Positions 6,086-11,681 of a stretch of DNA of 11,970 bases are shown piece after piece (the stretch's first letter is position 1; every line of letters starts with the position of its first letter). The notes beneath the pieces were generated by a model that saw only the letters and a program-made list of their open reading frames with translations, was not told where the DNA came from and made no database searches. The position numbers were made by a program, and so were the translations under genes. This stretch comes from Kiloniellaceae bacterium (GTDB lineage: Bacteria > Pseudomonadota > Alphaproteobacteria > Kiloniellales > Kiloniellaceae). The stretch is taken from the NCBI GenBank assembly GCA_021776195.1, contig JAJFGK010000053.1, positions 1 to 11,970 on the forward strand, in the 5' to 3' direction.

Positions 6086-6319
6086 ATGACAAAGATCGTG
6101 GATAACGTGATTGCGACCTTCGAAGGTATCGAAAAAGTCGCGGAGATCTGTGGCATCAACCCCAGCCAAGTCTATCGCTGGCGCTATGCCCGCGATAAAG
6201 GTGGTTGCGGCGGAATCATCCCTAGCAAACACCATCAATGCCTCCTCGAAGCCGCCCGCCTCCGTGAACTAGATCTGCAACCAGCCGATCTCGTTGTCGC
6301 GCGCGAGGTCGCGGCATGA
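6086..6319 (+). CDS. Cro-like small HTH protein (carph-isopro type)
   Basis: 77 aa from the ATG at 6086-6088. The sequence IATFEGIEKVAEICGINPSQ followed by VYRWRY, GIIPSKHHQCLLEAARLREL and LQPADLV is typical of small phage HTH proteins of the carph-isopro group: a helix-turn-helix ending in the recognition helix SQVYRWR, then the G-x-IPS-x-H loop. They stand opposite repressors and act as Cro-like or antirepressor regulators; that role is inferred from position. An ATG at 6062 is in frame but lies in the operator, so the later start is preferred; no ribosome binding site is visible, which suits leaderless translation. The stop overlaps the next ORF as ATGA. Confidence 0.8.
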   Translation: MTKIVDNVIATFEGIEKVAEICGINPSQVYRWRYARDKGGCGGIIPSKHHQCLLEAARLRELDLQPADLVVAREVAA

Positions 6320-6462
6320 GCCCGCCCGACCTGAACACCCTGCCGGGCTACCGCTTGCTTTCGGTATCGGAGTCGCTCAGGGGCGCGGCCCTGGCAGTCG
6401 CGCCGTGTGCTCGTTTGCGAAACCATTGGTTGGCCCTAGTTCATTGGTGGAAGGATTTGTGA
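6316..6462 (+). CDS. Short ORF, 48 aa, possibly a truncated gene start
   Basis: The ATG overlaps the TGA of the Cro-like gene, and GAGG lies about 7 bases upstream, so translation is plausible. It begins MSPPDLNTLPGYRLLSV and ends LVHWWKDL. The first 39 bases match the start of the ORF at 6787 at 34 of 39 positions, after which the two diverge. This suggests that it is the remaining 5' end of a duplicated gene whose body was replaced, or a small gene sharing a conserved start cassette. Its last 27 bases overlap, in convergent orientation, the end of the leftward gene at 6436-6747. No function can be assigned. Confidence 0.45.
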   Translation: MSPPDLNTLPGYRLLSVSESLRGAALAVAPCARLRNHWLALVHWWKDL

Positions 6463-6747
6463 CGTGAGATCGAGTGTCTCGTCGAGCCAGCCGGCCTGGG
6501 CGCCCATCTGCATAATGCAGCAAGCTAAATGGCGAGCGGCGACCGGATTGAGTTCGAGCACCACGGTGCCACCTTTCTTGAGAGCAAAGCGTGCCGCGAA
6601 ACTCGCCGTCGTTACGGCGGGCGCGAAGCTCGCGACCTCCGGCAAACCGGACATGAAGTCGGCCTCCGTCAAGTCCTCCGGTCGGGACTCGGTCAGCAGA
6701 TCGCCCCAGGCGGCGAAGAGCTTGTCGGAAATGATGGGCGCGGGCAT
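6436..6747 (-). CDS. Hypothetical protein, 103 aa, leftward gene inside the rightward operon
   Basis: The frame remains open upstream, but the ATG at 6745-6747 has GGAG 6 bases before it and gives a well-formed protein: MPAPIISDKLFAAWGDLLTE, a middle ADFMSGLPEVASFAPAVTTA, and a C-terminal VVLELNPVAARHLACCIMQM segment ending in QILPPMN. The last part resembles TIELTGPQARCLAIEILQAS of the protein at 7930-8337, pointing to a shared small fold (strand followed by a helix with AR-x-LA-x-x-I-x-Q). No metal site, membrane helix or signal peptide is seen. It runs against its neighbours and is flanked by the repeated gene-start segments at 6316 and 6787, as if inserted as a cassette. Whether it has its own promoter is not clear; none was found. 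Confidence 0.65.
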   Translation of the reverse strand: MPAPIISDKLFAAWGDLLTESRPEDLTEADFMSGLPEVASFAPAVTTASFAARFALKKGGTVVLELNPVAARHLACCIMQMGAQAGWLDETLDLTSQILPPMN

Positions 6748-6778
6748 GGCGGGCTCCTTCAGGTCTTTGCGACCAAGG

Positions 6779-6796
6779 ACCCTAGCATGAGCGCGC
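6779..6796 (+). repeat. Gene-start repeat, copy A (18 bp, exact match to 7056-7073)
   Basis: ACCCTAGCATGAGCGCGC spans the start codon of the 91-aa ORF at 6787. The identical 18 bases recur at 7056-7073 over the start of the next ORF. From the ATG the copy extends as a looser match (34 of 39 bases) to 6316-6354. Confidence 0.7.
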
Positions 6797-7062
6797 CCGA
6801 CCTCAACGCCCTGCCTGGCCACCGCGTGCTGGCGATTTGCCATCGTTCCGGCGAAATCGTCCGCACGCCGCGCGGCAAGAGAGCGGCCCCGCAGCCCAAG
6901 GCCCATAACCGGCCCCGGATCGATCTCGCGCGATTGCGCTGTGTCAGCGAGTCGGCACCGAACCTCGCCGAACCTTTCGCGCTGGCGGACAGTTTCATGG
7001 TCATCGGCGGCGTCGCTCGGTGGGCGGAGTATCTTTCTCCACGTTCGAAGAAGCAACCCTAG
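6787..7062 (+). CDS. Hypothetical protein, 91 aa
   Basis: Starts MSAPDLNALPGHRVLAICHR, continues with a basic, proline-rich middle (RTPRGKRAAPQPKAHNRPRI) and ends with NLAEPFALADSFMVIGGVAR and a lysine/arginine-rich tail. I do not recognise it. AAGGA lies 7 bases before the ATG, a reasonable ribosome binding site. The frame is open further upstream (to 6529), but that part is antisense to the better supported leftward gene. The stop TAG is followed after one base by the ATG of the next ORF, so the two are probably coupled. Its first 13 codons are duplicated at 6316. The basic composition would suit nucleic-acid binding, but nothing specific supports this. Confidence 0.55.
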   Translation: MSAPDLNALPGHRVLAICHRSGEIVRTPRGKRAAPQPKAHNRPRIDLARLRCVSESAPNLAEPFALADSFMVIGGVARWAEYLSPRSKKQP

Positions 7063-7073
7063 CATGAGCGCGC
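7056..7073 (+). repeat. Gene-start repeat, copy B (18 bp, exact match to 6779-6796)
   Basis: The same 18 bases as copy A, here joining the TAG of the 91-aa ORF to the ATG at 7064. The two copies are 277 bases apart, the length of one ORF plus one base, so each small ORF begins with the same boundary sequence. Confidence 0.7.
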
Positions 7074-7411
7074 TTGACGGCCAGACCGAAGGCGCGGGCG
7101 GCGCGCAGCCCCTCGACCAGGAGACAGCGACCGTCCAGGTCGGGACGGACAGAAGCGCGCGCGACAGCAACGCGACCGCCTTCTTGGCGCTCGGCGCCTT
7201 CTTCCTGTGGCAGGCCTTGAAGGCGACGGCGCAGACGCGCGCGGCCGAGCCTTTCGCTGTCGGTCCTTTCCCCGGGCCTCGCTTGCCCGTTGTTTCCAGC
7301 GGCTCGGGCGCGGCCGTGGGACAGGTCAGGGGGCGGGCCTTCGGAACGGTTCGGTTTCCTAGTGATCATGACCGCAGGCTATCCACGGCCGCGCCCCGGC
7401 GCATCTTGTAA
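7064..7411 (+). CDS. Hypothetical protein, 115 aa, with one hydrophobic stretch
   Basis: Starts MSALDGQTEGAGGAQPLDQE, then has a hydrophobic segment at about residues 37-52 (ATAFLALGAFFLWQAL), then a proline/glycine/serine-rich C-terminal half. The segment is short for a membrane span and may be an amphipathic or buried helix. Third codon positions are strongly GC-rich for most of the frame, which supports coding, but no good ribosome binding site is present apart from possible coupling to the ORF that ends one base earlier. The opposite strand also has a long Arg-rich frame here, which I judged to be a shadow. I do not recognise the family; it could be non-coding leader sequence before the CII-like gene. 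Confidence 0.4.
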   Translation: MSALDGQTEGAGGAQPLDQETATVQVGTDRSARDSNATAFLALGAFFLWQALKATAQTRAAEPFAVGPFPGPRLPVVSSGSGAAVGQVRGRAFGTVRFPSDHDRRLSTAAPRRIL

Positions 7412-7429
7412 CGCGAGGAGGTTTAGCCG

Positions 7430-7933
7430 ATGCCCGAAATTCAACGTAAAGGCCGTCTGCTGCCGGCCGCCTCCTATTGCGGCTTGAAGGCGGCCTTTCG
7501 CCGGTTGGCGAGCCAGGCCGGCGGGCAGGAGTCCCTTGCCTCTATCACCCGGGTCTCGCAAGCGCAGATCTCGCTCTATGGCCGCCCGCCGGGATCGGCC
7601 ACGACCGAGGCCTATGCGCCCGTCGATGTGGTCGCGGACGCGGAGGCCGACACGGGCGAGCCCCTGGTGACCCGGGCACTGGCCGACCTGGCCGGCTATA
7701 TCCTGGTGAAGAAGCCCGCGGCTTCGGCCAAGCCGGTCGACTTCCACGACCTGGCGGCCTTCGGCAAGGAGAGCGGCGAGGCCCTGGCGCGGCTGGCCCA
7801 GGTGCTGGACGACGGCCAGGTGAGCGCCCAGGAGGCGCCCGCCGCGATAGCCGAGCTGCGCGACGTGCAGCGGGTGGTGGCCAGCATCGAGCAGGGACTG
7901 CTCATGGTGCTGGAAGGGTCGGTTTCCAGATGA
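7430..7933 (+). CDS. CII-like phage regulatory protein
   Basis: 167 aa. The N-terminal segment YCGLKAAFRRLASQAGGQES, LASITRVSQAQISLYGRP, then VDVVADAEADTGEPLVTRAL and ADLAGYILVKK matches the phage regulatory CII (CP76) group: a helix-turn-helix of the form GGQES-x-AS-x-TRVSQ-x-x-x-S-x-Y-G followed by a conserved EADVGEPLVTRALA helix. The C-terminal 70 residues form a helical, acidic region. CII-type proteins activate transcription for lysogenic establishment or regulate replication genes; this role is inferred. GAGGAGG about 8 bases before the ATG is the strongest ribosome binding site in this part. The stop overlaps the next gene as ATGA, starting a chain of four coupled small genes. Confidence 0.75.
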   Translation: MPEIQRKGRLLPAASYCGLKAAFRRLASQAGGQESLASITRVSQAQISLYGRPPGSATTEAYAPVDVVADAEADTGEPLVTRALADLAGYILVKKPAASAKPVDFHDLAAFGKESGEALARLAQVLDDGQVSAQEAPAAIAELRDVQRVVASIEQGLLMVLEGSVSR

Positions 7934-8337
7934 CCCCGGATCGCCGTCCGGGGCAGGCGCCGGTCAGAGGCCAGATGCAGGATAGCGAGGCCGACCATGG
8001 GGCCGAAGACGGCGCGGTGCTGGACTTTCACGAGCGACTGGCGGCACGGCTGGCGGTCCAGGCGGTGCCGGCGATCGACCGGGTGACGGTCAGGATCGAG
8101 ACCGGACGGCCAGCCAGCGACTACATGCCGACGATCGAGTTGACCGGCCCACAGGCGCGCTGTCTGGCCATCGAGATCCTGCAGGCCTCGCGGGCCGTGG
8201 ATATCGCGGCGGGGCGCCCGCTGGCCTCGGTCAAGATCGCCAAGGCCTTGAACCAAGGGGTGAGCACGTCCGACGCGGCGCGCGAGGCCCATAACGCCGC
8301 CTGGGCCGACCGTGCCCTGGACAATCCCAAGCCATGA
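7930..8337 (+). CDS. Hypothetical protein, 135 aa
   Basis: Unrecognised. The frame extends upstream, but the ATG at 7930 overlaps the stop of the CII-like gene and fits the chain of ATGA junctions. Residues 1-30 look disordered; residues 31-100 (LDFHERLAARLAVQAVPAID, VTVRIETGRPASDYMPTIEL, TGPQARCLAIEILQASRAVD) suggest a small alpha/beta domain; the end is helical and alanine-rich. The TIELTGPQARCLAIEILQ segment resembles VVLELNPVAARHLACCIMQ in the leftward gene at 6436-6747, so the two may share a fold. Third-position GC is very high. No catalytic or metal motif seen. Confidence 0.7.
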   Translation: MTPDRRPGQAPVRGQMQDSEADHGAEDGAVLDFHERLAARLAVQAVPAIDRVTVRIETGRPASDYMPTIELTGPQARCLAIEILQASRAVDIAAGRPLASVKIAKALNQGVSTSDAAREAHNAAWADRALDNPKP

Positions 8338-8666
8338 CCCGGATCGAGATCCTGCCCAGGGGCCAGACCGACCGGCCGTGTCTGGCGCGGGTCAGACTGA
8401 TCTATGACAGCCATGCCCAGGTGGTGTTGGCCGGCCAGCGCATCGAACGGGTCTCGGCCGCCGAGGGGGCCTTGCTGGGGGCACTCGGCCGGGCCGGCAA
8501 CGCGCCCTTGAGCCGGCGCGAGTCCGGCCTGTCCGGTCCCGCGTTCAATCAAGCGGTCTCGGGCCTGCGGCGCTTGCTGCCGGTCCTGGGGCTGGAGATC
8601 GAGGCTTGCTGCGGCGGCTATTGGATCGCCCGCCCACCATCGCCGAAACGGAAGAGTTACGCATGA
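8334..8666 (+). CDS. Small winged-helix-like protein, 110 aa
   Basis: Residues about 40-98 read as a winged helix of the OmpR/PhoB effector type: VSAAEGALLGALGRAGNAPL (first helix, leading to a helix-turn-helix), SGPAFNQAVSGLRRLLPVLG (recognition-helix position with the LRRLL pattern) and LEIEACCGGYWIAR (the wing hairpin, compare I-E-x-x-x-G-x-GY). No receiver domain is present, so it is an orphan DNA-binding domain with an unrecognised N-terminal 38 residues containing several beta-strand-like segments. A regulatory role in the replication operon is likely but inferred. Start and stop both lie in ATGA overlaps with its neighbours. Confidence 0.65.
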   Translation: MTRIEILPRGQTDRPCLARVRLIYDSHAQVVLAGQRIERVSAAEGALLGALGRAGNAPLSRRESGLSGPAFNQAVSGLRRLLPVLGLEIEACCGGYWIARPPSPKRKSYA

Positions 8667-8902
8667 GCGGACGCCACGCGACGAAACCGACGTCGGATGC
8701 GCCGGATACCAGCGCCATGCGGACGTGTTTGAAATGCCGCGACGACTTCTGGTCGGAACACAAGGGCAACCGGATCTGCGAGCCCTGTAAGCGCGGGGAA
8801 TCCTGGCGCTCGCCGGTTGGCAACTTCGCGCTGGGGGGCGGGCTGATCGGCCACACCCGCCGAGGCACGCGTATCCAAGGGGCGGGGGGCGACAATCGAT
8901 GA
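8663..8902 (+). CDS. Small zinc-ribbon protein, 79 aa
   Basis: Cys22/Cys25 (TCLKCRDDFWSEHKG) and Cys39/Cys42 (ICEPCKRGESW) form a four-cysteine zinc-binding site, with Phe/Trp/His between them. The pattern is common in small phage and proteobacterial proteins of unknown function. The first 18 residues and the glycine-rich C-terminal 30 are probably disordered. Starts by ATGA overlap with the winged-helix gene and ends by ATGA overlap with the next. It differs from the zinc ribbon at 3217-3390 in spacing and flanks. A DNA- or protein-binding adaptor is plausible; no specific role can be read. Confidence 0.7.
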   Translation: MSGRHATKPTSDAPDTSAMRTCLKCRDDFWSEHKGNRICEPCKRGESWRSPVGNFALGGGLIGHTRRGTRIQGAGGDNR

Positions 8903-9213
8903 CGGTCTGGCAGCACCTGCCTAACTCATGGGGCGGTTACGATTTGAAGCTCGCGGCGGATATGCCCTTTGGAGGGTTGGCCGATAACGTCGCTGCAAAA
9001 GATCCGCTCTGGGGGCTATCGCACCGCAGGCCGGTGCTGCACGAGGCGCTGGACCTTGTATGCGCCGAACTGGATCTGACCGACGGGTACCGCTGGGATT
9101 TGGCGGAACACGCTTTCAATCGCCGTGAAGGGCTGCGGTCGACCGTTGAAGACCAAGCCGAAGTCTTGCGCGGCATGGCAAGGGACTGGTGGCCGGACCT
9201 CACCGCAGCCTGA
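8899..9213 (+). CDS. Hypothetical protein, 104 aa
   Basis: Unrecognised. It begins MTVWQHLPNSWGGYDLKLAA and contains VLHEALDLVCAELDLTDGYR, WDLAEHAFNRREGLRSTVED and a Trp-rich end (MARDWWPDLTAA). The sequence is mainly helical and acidic with evenly spaced tryptophans, compatible with a small soluble protein. The ATG overlaps the stop of the zinc-ribbon gene (ATGA), closing the chain of coupled genes that begins with the CII-like gene. It ends 29 bases before the beta clamp gene, so it probably belongs to the same transcript. Codon third positions are less GC-rich than in the clamp and primase genes, hinting at a different origin. Confidence 0.7.
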   Translation: MTVWQHLPNSWGGYDLKLAADMPFGGLADNVAAKDPLWGLSHRRPVLHEALDLVCAELDLTDGYRWDLAEHAFNRREGLRSTVEDQAEVLRGMARDWWPDLTAA

Positions 9214-9242
9214 AACATAAACGCCAGACAGGAGACACAACC

Positions 9243-10454
9243 ATGCAGATCGTGGTGGAGAAGGCGGCGCTGTCCGCGGCGCTGGCGCGGGCGGCGGCCT
9301 TCGCCGAGACCAAGGGCGAGATCGAGGTCTTGAAGCACTGCCGGCTTTCCGCGCAAGCGGTAGGAGAGGACAGTTCGGCGGCGGCGGAGGGAGGCGGCGA
9401 GTTGACCGTGACGGCCCAGGGGATGGTGCTGGCCTACCGCGAGACCCTGCCGTGCGAGATCGCCAAGACGGGCATCGGCATGGCCCCGGCCGAGCGTCTG
9501 GCCAAACTGGTCGCCGGAGCGCCCGAGGGCGCGCAGATCTCGCTGTCGGTGGGCGAGGCCTATCTGAGCGTCAGCGACGGGTGCGGGCGCTACCGCCTGC
9601 CGCTTTGGCCCGACGACCAGGCGCCGCGCGAGGCCCCGGAAGGCCCGGACCTGACGGTGCCGCCGGGCTTTCTGGCCGGATTGAAGAGGGTTTCCAGTTC
9701 GATTTCGAGCGAGGAGACGCGCTTTTACCTGAATGGCGTGGCCATCGGTCGCGAGACCAACCAGCCGCTGCTGCGCTTGACCTCGACGGACGGCCACAGC
9801 CTGCAGAGCGTGGCGCTGGATCTGGCCGCCGACAACCTCGAGGGCTGGCCGGACCAGGCGGCCGAGATCATTCTGCCTTCACCGACCGTGAAGACCTTGG
9901 GGCAGGCCTTCGAAGGCGTGCCTCAACTGACCTGTCGTCTGGACGAGACGGCGGCCGCCTTCGAAGGCGGCGGGCGGCGGCTGGTCAGCAAGCTGATCGC
10001 GGGGACCTTCCCCGACTGGCGCCGGGTGGTGCCCCAGGACCCGGGGCGCTTTTTGACTTGCGACCGCCAGGACCTGTTGCGCGCCTTGAACCGGGTCGCC
10101 CTGGTGTGCCAGGCCTCGGATATCAGGGGGCAGAGCGGCCACTACGTCTTCTTGCGGGCCGAGGGCGATCTCCTGATCGTCGCCGGGGCCGCGCCCCTGG
10201 ACGGCGGCGCGGGCGCCGAACGCCTGGCTTGCGAGGTCGAGGACGGCGGACAGGGAGACCCGGTCGAGATCGCGGTCAACAGCCGCAAGCTGGGCGCCCT
10301 CCTGAGCGGTCAGAGCGAGACCCGGACGCGGATTGCGGTCAAAGGCAAGGCCGATCCGATCACGGTCGCCGACGCCAGCGACCCGACCTATCGCGGCGTT
10401 GTGATGCCGATCCGCTCGGAGCCGCCGGCCGAGGCCTTCGAGTTGGCGGCCTGA
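9243..10454 (+). CDS. dnaN: DNA polymerase III beta subunit (sliding clamp)
   Basis: 403 aa, somewhat longer than the usual 365-375. Clamp landmarks in order: N-terminal MQIVVEKAALSAALARA; PPGFLAGLKRVSSSISSEET then RFYLNGVAIG (compare RYYLNGV); TSTDGHSLQSVALDLA (compare TDGHRL); RLVSKLIAGTFPDWRRVVP (compare RLIDGKFPDYRRVIP); and the C-terminal GVVMPIR. Extra length comes from an acidic insert at about residues 39-53 and a 12-residue tail after VVMPIR. The clamp encircles DNA and tethers the replicative polymerase; no polymerase is in the window, so it probably serves the host Pol III or a polymerase encoded elsewhere. AGGAGA lies 8 bases before the ATG. The in-frame region upstream (from 9189) is part of the preceding gene. 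Phage-borne clamps are uncommon. Confidence 0.93.
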   Translation: MQIVVEKAALSAALARAAAFAETKGEIEVLKHCRLSAQAVGEDSSAAAEGGGELTVTAQGMVLAYRETLPCEIAKTGIGMAPAERLAKLVAGAPEGAQISLSVGEAYLSVSDGCGRYRLPLWPDDQAPREAPEGPDLTVPPGFLAGLKRVSSSISSEETRFYLNGVAIGRETNQPLLRLTSTDGHSLQSVALDLAADNLEGWPDQAAEIILPSPTVKTLGQAFEGVPQLTCRLDETAAAFEGGGRRLVSKLIAGTFPDWRRVVPQDPGRFLTCDRQDLLRALNRVALVCQASDIRGQSGHYVFLRAEGDLLIVAGAAPLDGGAGAERLACEVEDGGQGDPVEIAVNSRKLGALLSGQSETRTRIAVKGKADPITVADASDPTYRGVVMPIRSEPPAEAFELAA

Positions 10455-10487
10455 CGGGCCGGGCTTGGAAAGGGCCGGGGCCAGGGC

Positions 10488-11516
10488 ATGGGCGTATCAG
10501 CGGAACGCTTGGCGGAGATCCGGGGGCGGCTGTCGGTCTCCGAGGTGGTCGGGACCCGGGTCAAGCTGCACCGTCAGGGCGGCGAGATGGCCGGGCTCTG
10601 TCCCTTCCACCAGGAGCGCACGGCCTCCTTCACGGTGAACGACGACAAGGGTTTTTATCATTGCTTTGGCTGCGGCGCGCACGGCGACGTGCTGGACTTC
10701 CTGGGCCAGACCCAAGGCCTGGATTTCCTGGGCGCGGTGGCCGAGGCGGCGCGGTGGCTGGGGCTGGCCGAGGGCGACGACGCCCCGCCCGGGCCGTCGC
10801 CGGGATTGGATCTGGCTCCCGCGCCCTACAGCGAGGCCCAACGCCAGCGCGACGAGGAACGGCGGGCCAAGCGGGAATCGCGGATCGAGTGGGCGCAGGG
10901 GGTCTGGCGGTCGGCGCTGCCGGCGGCGGGGAGCCTGGTCGAGGTCTATCTGCGCGCGCGCGGTATCACCCTACCGCCGCCGCCTTCCCTGCGCTTTCTG
11001 GCCGGACACAAGCACCCGGACACCGGACTGGAGTTGCCCTGCATGGTGGCCTGCATGCAGGACGGCGCGGGGCGCTTTGCCGGCATTCACCGGACCTGGC
11101 TGCGCGCGGACGGGCGCGACAAGGCCGGGGTGAAGCGGCAACGCATCATGGCCGGCGATGCCGGCGGGTCGGCCGTGCGCTTCGGCCCGCCGGGCCGGCA
11201 CCAGCACCTGGGCGAGGGCAACGAGTCGTCGCTGTCGGTCCTGCAGGCGCTGCGGAGGAAAGACCCTTCGGCCTCGCTCTGGGCGGTGCTGTCGGTCGAC
11301 AACTTCGCCAAGGTGGTGCTGCCGCCCCTTGTGCGCGAGGTCACCCTGTGGGGCGACAACGACGCCAAGGACCGGGCGGCCGGCAAGGCCAAACTGGAGG
11401 CGGCGGCGCAGGTCCACCGGCAACGGGGGCTGCGTGCGGAGACCCGCCTGCCGCCGCCGGACATGGATTTTAACGATCTGCTGCAAGCGGGCGACGATTT
11501 TGGGGGCAGGCCGTGA
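10488..11516 (+). CDS. Phage DNA primase: CHC2 zinc finger plus Toprim
   Basis: 342 aa. Cys38-His41 (LCPFHQERTASF) and Cys59-Cys62 (YHCFGCGAHGDV) form the CHC2 zinc finger of DnaG-type primases. A middle domain (EWAQGVWRSALPAAGSLVEV, YLRARGI, then LRFLAGHKHP) is the one typical of phage and plasmid primases. The C-terminal Toprim has Glu243 in LGEGNESSLSVLQAL and the Asp290/Asp292 pair in LWGDNDAKD; these bind the metals for RNA primer synthesis. There is no helicase domain and no DnaB-binding C-terminal domain, so a separate helicase is needed. It follows the clamp by 33 bases in the same operon. The TGA overlaps a GTG that opens a small coupled ORF. Gly-Asn replaces the more common Gly-Ile after the Toprim Glu, a minor change. 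Confidence 0.9.
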   Translation: MGVSAERLAEIRGRLSVSEVVGTRVKLHRQGGEMAGLCPFHQERTASFTVNDDKGFYHCFGCGAHGDVLDFLGQTQGLDFLGAVAEAARWLGLAEGDDAPPGPSPGLDLAPAPYSEAQRQRDEERRAKRESRIEWAQGVWRSALPAAGSLVEVYLRARGITLPPPPSLRFLAGHKHPDTGLELPCMVACMQDGAGRFAGIHRTWLRADGRDKAGVKRQRIMAGDAGGSAVRFGPPGRHQHLGEGNESSLSVLQALRRKDPSASLWAVLSVDNFAKVVLPPLVREVTLWGDNDAKDRAAGKAKLEAAAQVHRQRGLRAETRLPPPDMDFNDLLQAGDDFGGRP

Positions 11517-11641
11517 GGCGCGCAGAGAGCGATAAGCCCGGTTTGTGCCCTGTGGTAGCGGCCAAGGGTGCCGTGTGGCCGCACCGGGCATTGAACGGCT
11601 TGCGTTCGAACGGCGCGGATCTTTCCGGGATCGGGTCATGA
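11513..11641 (+). CDS. Small coupled ORF (42 aa) between primase and methyltransferase
   Basis: GTG at 11513 overlaps the primase TGA (GTGA), and the frame runs to a TGA that overlaps the ATG at 11638 (ATGA). It reads VVAAKGAVWPHRALNGLRSN followed by GADLSGIGS; the last nine residues come from the 35-bp repeat. The next ATG (11638) gives only MIYGADLSGIGS before another ATGA overlap with the methyltransferase start at 11673. It may work as a translational relay from primase to methyltransferase rather than as a protein gene. No family recognised; it may not be functional. Confidence 0.35.
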   Translation: MRRAESDKPGLCPVVAAKGAVWPHRALNGLRSNGADLSGIGS

Positions 11642-11681
11642 TTTACGGCGCGGATCTTTCCGGGATCGGGTCATGATTTAC
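11610..11681 (+). repeat. Perfect 35-bp tandem duplication at the methyltransferase start
   Basis: Two adjacent identical 35-base units (11612-11646 and 11647-11681), each containing GGATCTTTCCGGGATCGGG and TCATGATTTAC. The exact match extends 2 bases to the left (from 11610). The first codons of the methyltransferase, 11673-11707, form a third, diverged copy (about 26 of 35 bases), sharing ATGATTTACGG and TTCCGGGATCG. Since 35 is not a multiple of three, each unit ends in an ATGA stop-restart. Confidence 0.85.

Noticed and set aside
7001..7369. Leftward 122-codon frame opposite the 115-aa ORF
   Set aside because: Strongly Arg-rich with no ribosome binding site; the rightward frame has better codon use and a coupled start, though neither is certain.
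8937..9797. Leftward 286-codon open frame opposite the clamp gene
   Set aside because: Arg/Gln/His-rich composition and no motif; antisense shadow of recognised genes.
9452..11473. Very long rightward open frame (673 codons) across the clamp and primase genes
   Set aside because: It is Arg/Gly-rich low-complexity sequence in a different frame, a typical shadow of GC-rich coding DNA, while the clamp and primase frames show clear family motifs.
11513..11672. Methyltransferase start at the ATG in the first repeat unit (11638)
   Set aside because: That ATG is 35 bases upstream and out of frame; it reads only 12 codons before a stop. The family start MIYGSVCSG fits 11673.
11610..11681. Tandem 35-bp units as a CRISPR array or an iteron-type replication origin
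   Set aside because: There are only two exact units with no spacers, and the unit is a copy of the coding start of the methyltransferase.
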